NCBI GenBank assembly: GCA_903875465.1
Contig: CAIQWB010000132.1
Coordinates: 37,665 to 101,664 of the forward strand
DNA: 64,000 bases
Origin: an uncultured Verrucomicrobia subdivision 3 bacterium
Lineage (GTDB): Bacteria; Verrucomicrobiota; Verrucomicrobiia; Limisphaerales; UBA11358
Reading direction: 5' to 3'
Below the pieces are notes generated by a model, which was not told the origin of the DNA, did not search any database, and saw only the letters and a list, made by a program, of their open reading frames with translations. A program made the position numbers and the translations under genes. Position 1 is the first letter of the stretch; the number at the start of each line of letters is the position of its first letter. Below are positions 61,562 to 64,000 of the stretch, one piece after another.

Positions 61562-63514
61562 ATGAATATCAAGCATTTCGGCATGGGTTTGATCACCACG
61601 GCGGCCTTGACGATGCCGGGGGCGGGGGTGTTTGACGCCCAGCCGGGGACCAACACGCTGGCGGTGGCGCGGGATGCGGTGCGGGCGTGGCGGGTGGCGG
61701 GGCATGCGGATGAGGCGGTGGTGATCCGGCTGGCGCCGGGTACTTACGCTCTGACGGAGCCGCTGGGGCTCACGGCGGCCGACAGCCGGGTGACTTGGGA
61801 GGCGCGGTCGCCGGGGCGAACGGTGATCACCGGCGGTGAGCGGATCACGGGGTTTACGGTGGATGCCGGAGGGCGGTGGCACGCGGCGGTGCGGCGGTGT
61901 TTTGAACAATTATACGTCAATGGCGAACGGGCCGAGCGGGCGCAGGCGCCGGGGGAGGGGTTTTTTCCCATTCAGGCGGTGCAGCAAGCCGGGGCGCCCC
62001 ACGGGCAGGCATGGCTGACGATTCAGGTCACGGCCGAAGCCCTGGCGGCCCTGCCGGCGGAGGCGGACGCGCTGACAAATGTGGAAGTGGAGGTCTTTCA
62101 TAATTGGGATACCAGCCGCTACCGGGTGGCCAGGTGCGACCGCGCGGCGGGCAGCCTTACGGTGCTGGGCCAGCCGATGGCCGTTTCCAATCCGTGGACG
62201 GTAAAGAGCTGGTTCCGGCTGGAAAATGCGCGCCAGTGGGTCACCCGGCCGGGGAGCTGGTTTCGGGATCCCACCGGGGAGTTGATTTACTTTCCCCGGC
62301 CGGGCGAGCGCCCGGAGAGCTCGGAAGTGATTGCGCCGGTGGTGGAGCACTGGCTTCAGGTGCAGGGGGCGCAGGAGGTGCATTTCACGGGGCTGCGATT
62401 TTATCATGCGGCGTGGAGGTTGCCGCCCGGGGGCGATCCCCCGGTGCAGGCGGCCGCCCGGCTGGGGGCGGCGATTGAGCTGGACGACGTGACGGGGGTC
62501 ACCTTTGACCGGGTGGAAATTGCGCATACGGGGAATTACGGCATTTGGTTCCGGCAGGGCTGCCGGGACTGCCGGTTGGAGCAGGCCGCGCTGGTGGATT
62601 TGGGCGGAGGCGGGGTGCGCATCGGGGAAATGCAACTCCGGGATGAGCCGGAGCGCCAGACCGGGGGCGTGGTGGTGGATGACTCGATCATCCGGGGCGG
62701 CGGCCGGAATCATCCGAGTGCGGTGGGGATTTGGATTGGCCAGAGCGCGAACAACCGGATCACGCATAATGACATTAGCGACCTGTTTTACACGGGGATT
62801 TCGGCCGGCTGGACGTGGGGTTACGGGCGCAGCCAGGCCACGAATAATTACATTGGATACAATCGGATTCATAACATTGGCCAGGGGGTGCTGAGTGACA
62901 TGGGCGGCATTTACACACTCGGGGTCAGCCCGGGCAGCGTGGAGGCGGGCAATGTGATTTATGACGTCCGGGCGCGGGATTACGGCGGCTGGGGCATTTA
63001 TCCCGATGAAGGCAGCTCGGGCTGGCGGATTGAGAGCAACCTGGTCTGGCACTGCACGTGTGGGAACCCGGCGATGGGCGGGGCGTTTCACCAGCATTAC
63101 GGGGAAACGAACCGGATCGCCAATAATGTCCTGGCCTTCAGCTCCGGGCCGCCGCTGCAGGCGACGCGGGCGGAGGACCACTGTTCCCTCACCCTGGAGC
63201 ACAACTTGATCCTGAGTTCCAACACGCCCTTTTTCAAGGGGCCGTGGAAGCAGTTGCAAACGGCCAGCCGCAGTAATTGTTACGTGTATCTAGGCAATAC
63301 GACAAGGATTTTTCCCACGGGGGATCTGGCGTCCTGGCAGGCCGCCGGGCATGAGGCCGGGTCCAGCCTCACGAACCTGACCGTGCGCGGGGAGTGGCCG
63401 GACATCATGCTGCCGCGGCATTCCCCGGCGGAGGCACTGGGTTTTATATGGTTTGACCCAAGGCAGGCGGGAGCGGACTGGCGCTGGAAAAATCCCGGTG
63501 GCAAACTTCCCTGA
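61562..63514 (+). CDS. secreted right-handed beta-helix protein, GH141-like
   Basis: 650 residues; a short hydrophobic start (MGLITTAALTMPGAGVFDA) may be a signal peptide. ITGGERITGF, then FEQLYVNGERAERAQAPGEG, an EVFHNWDTSRYRV segment, and the repeats typical of a parallel beta-helix (NYGIWFRQGCRDCRLEQAAL, NRITHNDISDLFYTGISAGW, NYIGYNRIHNIGQGVLSDMG, GGIYTLG) follow. Together these recall family GH141, whose characterised members act on fucose- or xylose-containing glycans. I infer a glycan hydrolase; the substrate is not known. Codon use is very G-rich. Confidence 0.8.
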   Translation: MNIKHFGMGLITTAALTMPGAGVFDAQPGTNTLAVARDAVRAWRVAGHADEAVVIRLAPGTYALTEPLGLTAADSRVTWEARSPGRTVITGGERITGFTVDAGGRWHAAVRRCFEQLYVNGERAERAQAPGEGFFPIQAVQQAGAPHGQAWLTIQVTAEALAALPAEADALTNVEVEVFHNWDTSRYRVARCDRAAGSLTVLGQPMAVSNPWTVKSWFRLENARQWVTRPGSWFRDPTGELIYFPRPGERPESSEVIAPVVEHWLQVQGAQEVHFTGLRFYHAAWRLPPGGDPPVQAAARLGAAIELDDVTGVTFDRVEIAHTGNYGIWFRQGCRDCRLEQAALVDLGGGGVRIGEMQLRDEPERQTGGVVVDDSIIRGGGRNHPSAVGIWIGQSANNRITHNDISDLFYTGISAGWTWGYGRSQATNNYIGYNRIHNIGQGVLSDMGGIYTLGVSPGSVEAGNVIYDVRARDYGGWGIYPDEGSSGWRIESNLVWHCTCGNPAMGGAFHQHYGETNRIANNVLAFSSGPPLQATRAEDHCSLTLEHNLILSSNTPFFKGPWKQLQTASRSNCYVYLGNTTRIFPTGDLASWQAAGHEAGSSLTNLTVRGEWPDIMLPRHSPAEALGFIWFDPRQAGADWRWKNPGGKLP

Positions 63515-63544
63515 GTTGAGCGCGGGGCCAGTCGCGGGATTTAA

Positions 63545-63771
63545 CCCGAACTCCGCAATTAAAACGGCCGGACGGCATCCATGTCTTGGGCATAAACGCT
63601 TGGGAACATTGGCTTCCCAAGCCGCTGCCAAGCAGTTGCCCATTTGACGATGCGCGCAGCGGCAGCCTCACCAGACCACGGCGGGCAGGCCGGCGATTTT
63701 TCCAACGTGTTTCTGCTCCACTATCTTGACGCATCCCAGCCGGTTCCTCGCTGGTTTCGGTGGCATTCGGG
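63545..63771. repeat. second, longer copy of the terminal-inverted-repeat element
   Basis: Starts CCCGAACTCCGCAAT (63545-63559, one base different from the 56.2 kb copy). It ends around TTTCGGTGGCATTCGGG, a decayed version of the right repeat. The shared interior is CGATTTTTCCAA...GTTTCTGCTCCA...TTGACGCATCCCAG. It is about 66 bp longer, with an extra middle part. Confidence 0.65.
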
Positions 63772-64000
63772 TTGGCTTGGGCCGTCGGCTGCTGGATTGC
63801 CGAATCCCAACGGGATTCAGTCCGCCAGGCCAGGGTGGTCCCGGCAGCGGGACTACCCTGGGCAGGCTGACGCATTTTTCTGCAACCCCAACGGGGGTGT
63901 GTCATGGGGCTGGGCCGGCCAAGGGGCACAACCCCGTTGGGGTTGGCGGTCGTGGGGGGGAATACCCAAGGTAGCTCGTGCCGCGCAACCTTGGGCGAGC
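63772..64000. repeat. palindromic repeat family with CCCAACGGGGTT units
   Basis: Repeated CCCAACGGG motifs (63808-63816, 63888-63896) and CCCCGTTGGGG (63932-63942) are followed by AATACCCAAGGTAGCTCGTG and CGCGCAACCTTGGGCGAG. Read in frame this gives N-T-Q-G-S-S-C-R-A-T-L-G-type spurious peptides. I recognise this as a repeat family widespread in Verrucomicrobia and Planctomycetes genomes. It is cut by the window edge. No gene is seen here. Confidence 0.62.

Noticed and set aside
61910..63259. Long minus-strand frame (449 codons) over the beta-helix gene
   Set aside because: Arg/Pro/His-rich shadow of a GC-rich gene whose plus-strand translation shows clear beta-helix repeats.

Overview
The window looks like a chromosomal piece of a Gram-negative member of the Verrucomicrobiota, probably the Pedosphaera/Limisphaerales side of the phylum. 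The pointers are several PEP-CTERM anchored exported proteins, LPS heptose and LptF/G genes, a RecA-RGG protein-DEAD helicase operon, GH2/GH35/GH141-like glycan hydrolases with no SusC/SusD pair, and a palindromic repeat near the right edge of a type I associate with Verrucomicrobia and Planctomycetes. This placement is inference; no 16S rRNA gene is present. I see no insertion sequence, prophage, CRISPR array or rRNA operon.

Layout. 1-1.1 kb: end of a large surface protein and a PEP-CTERM protein, then tRNA-Arg(CCG). 1.3-5.9 kb (minus): secreted GH35 beta-galactosidase, a glycosyltransferase-like protein and a membrane-anchored protein. 6.1-11.3 kb (plus): purF, deoC, and an ALDH16-type aldehyde dehydrogenase whose catalytic and pseudo-ALDH halves are separate genes with a small membrane protein between them. 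11.3-18.6 kb (minus): pyrB-pyrR, a 73-aa protein, an Mrp/ApbC ATPase without its usual CxxC, and recA-RGG protein-DEAD helicase behind a clear sigma70-type promoter.

19.2-37.2 kb is the most interesting block. It holds an AraC-exbB-exbD-tonB-exbD operon, two related exported proteins with different C-termini, a Sel1-repeat protein, a PstS-like binding protein without ABC partners, a porin, and a two-partner secretion pair whose TpsB has three POTRA-like domains. Sites with half-sites spaced exactly 11 bp apart, like PHO boxes, lie in front of both the AraC/exb operon and the porin-tpsB-tpsA operon, and a weaker one precedes one exported protein. I read the block as a phosphate-starvation regulon that couples TonB energy, outer-membrane passage and surface protein export.

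37.3-40.1 kb: an LPS heptose module (gmhB, transaldolase-like gene, heptosyltransferase, adenylyltransferase). 41.1-46.0 kb: a TetR-regulated RND efflux pair. 46.1-55.3 kb: a GAF histidine kinase, LptF/G permease, an unrecognised 572-aa protein, an SGNH hydrolase, Tex and an OmpA-domain protein. 56.6-63.5 kb: GH2 beta-galactosidase, a 47-aa membrane peptide, a lipoprotein amidase, RadC and a GH141-like beta-helix protein.

The long gene-poor stretches (about 18.6-19.2, 40.1-41.1, 55.3-56.5 and 63.5-64 kb) hold several families of dispersed repeats and strong hairpins.
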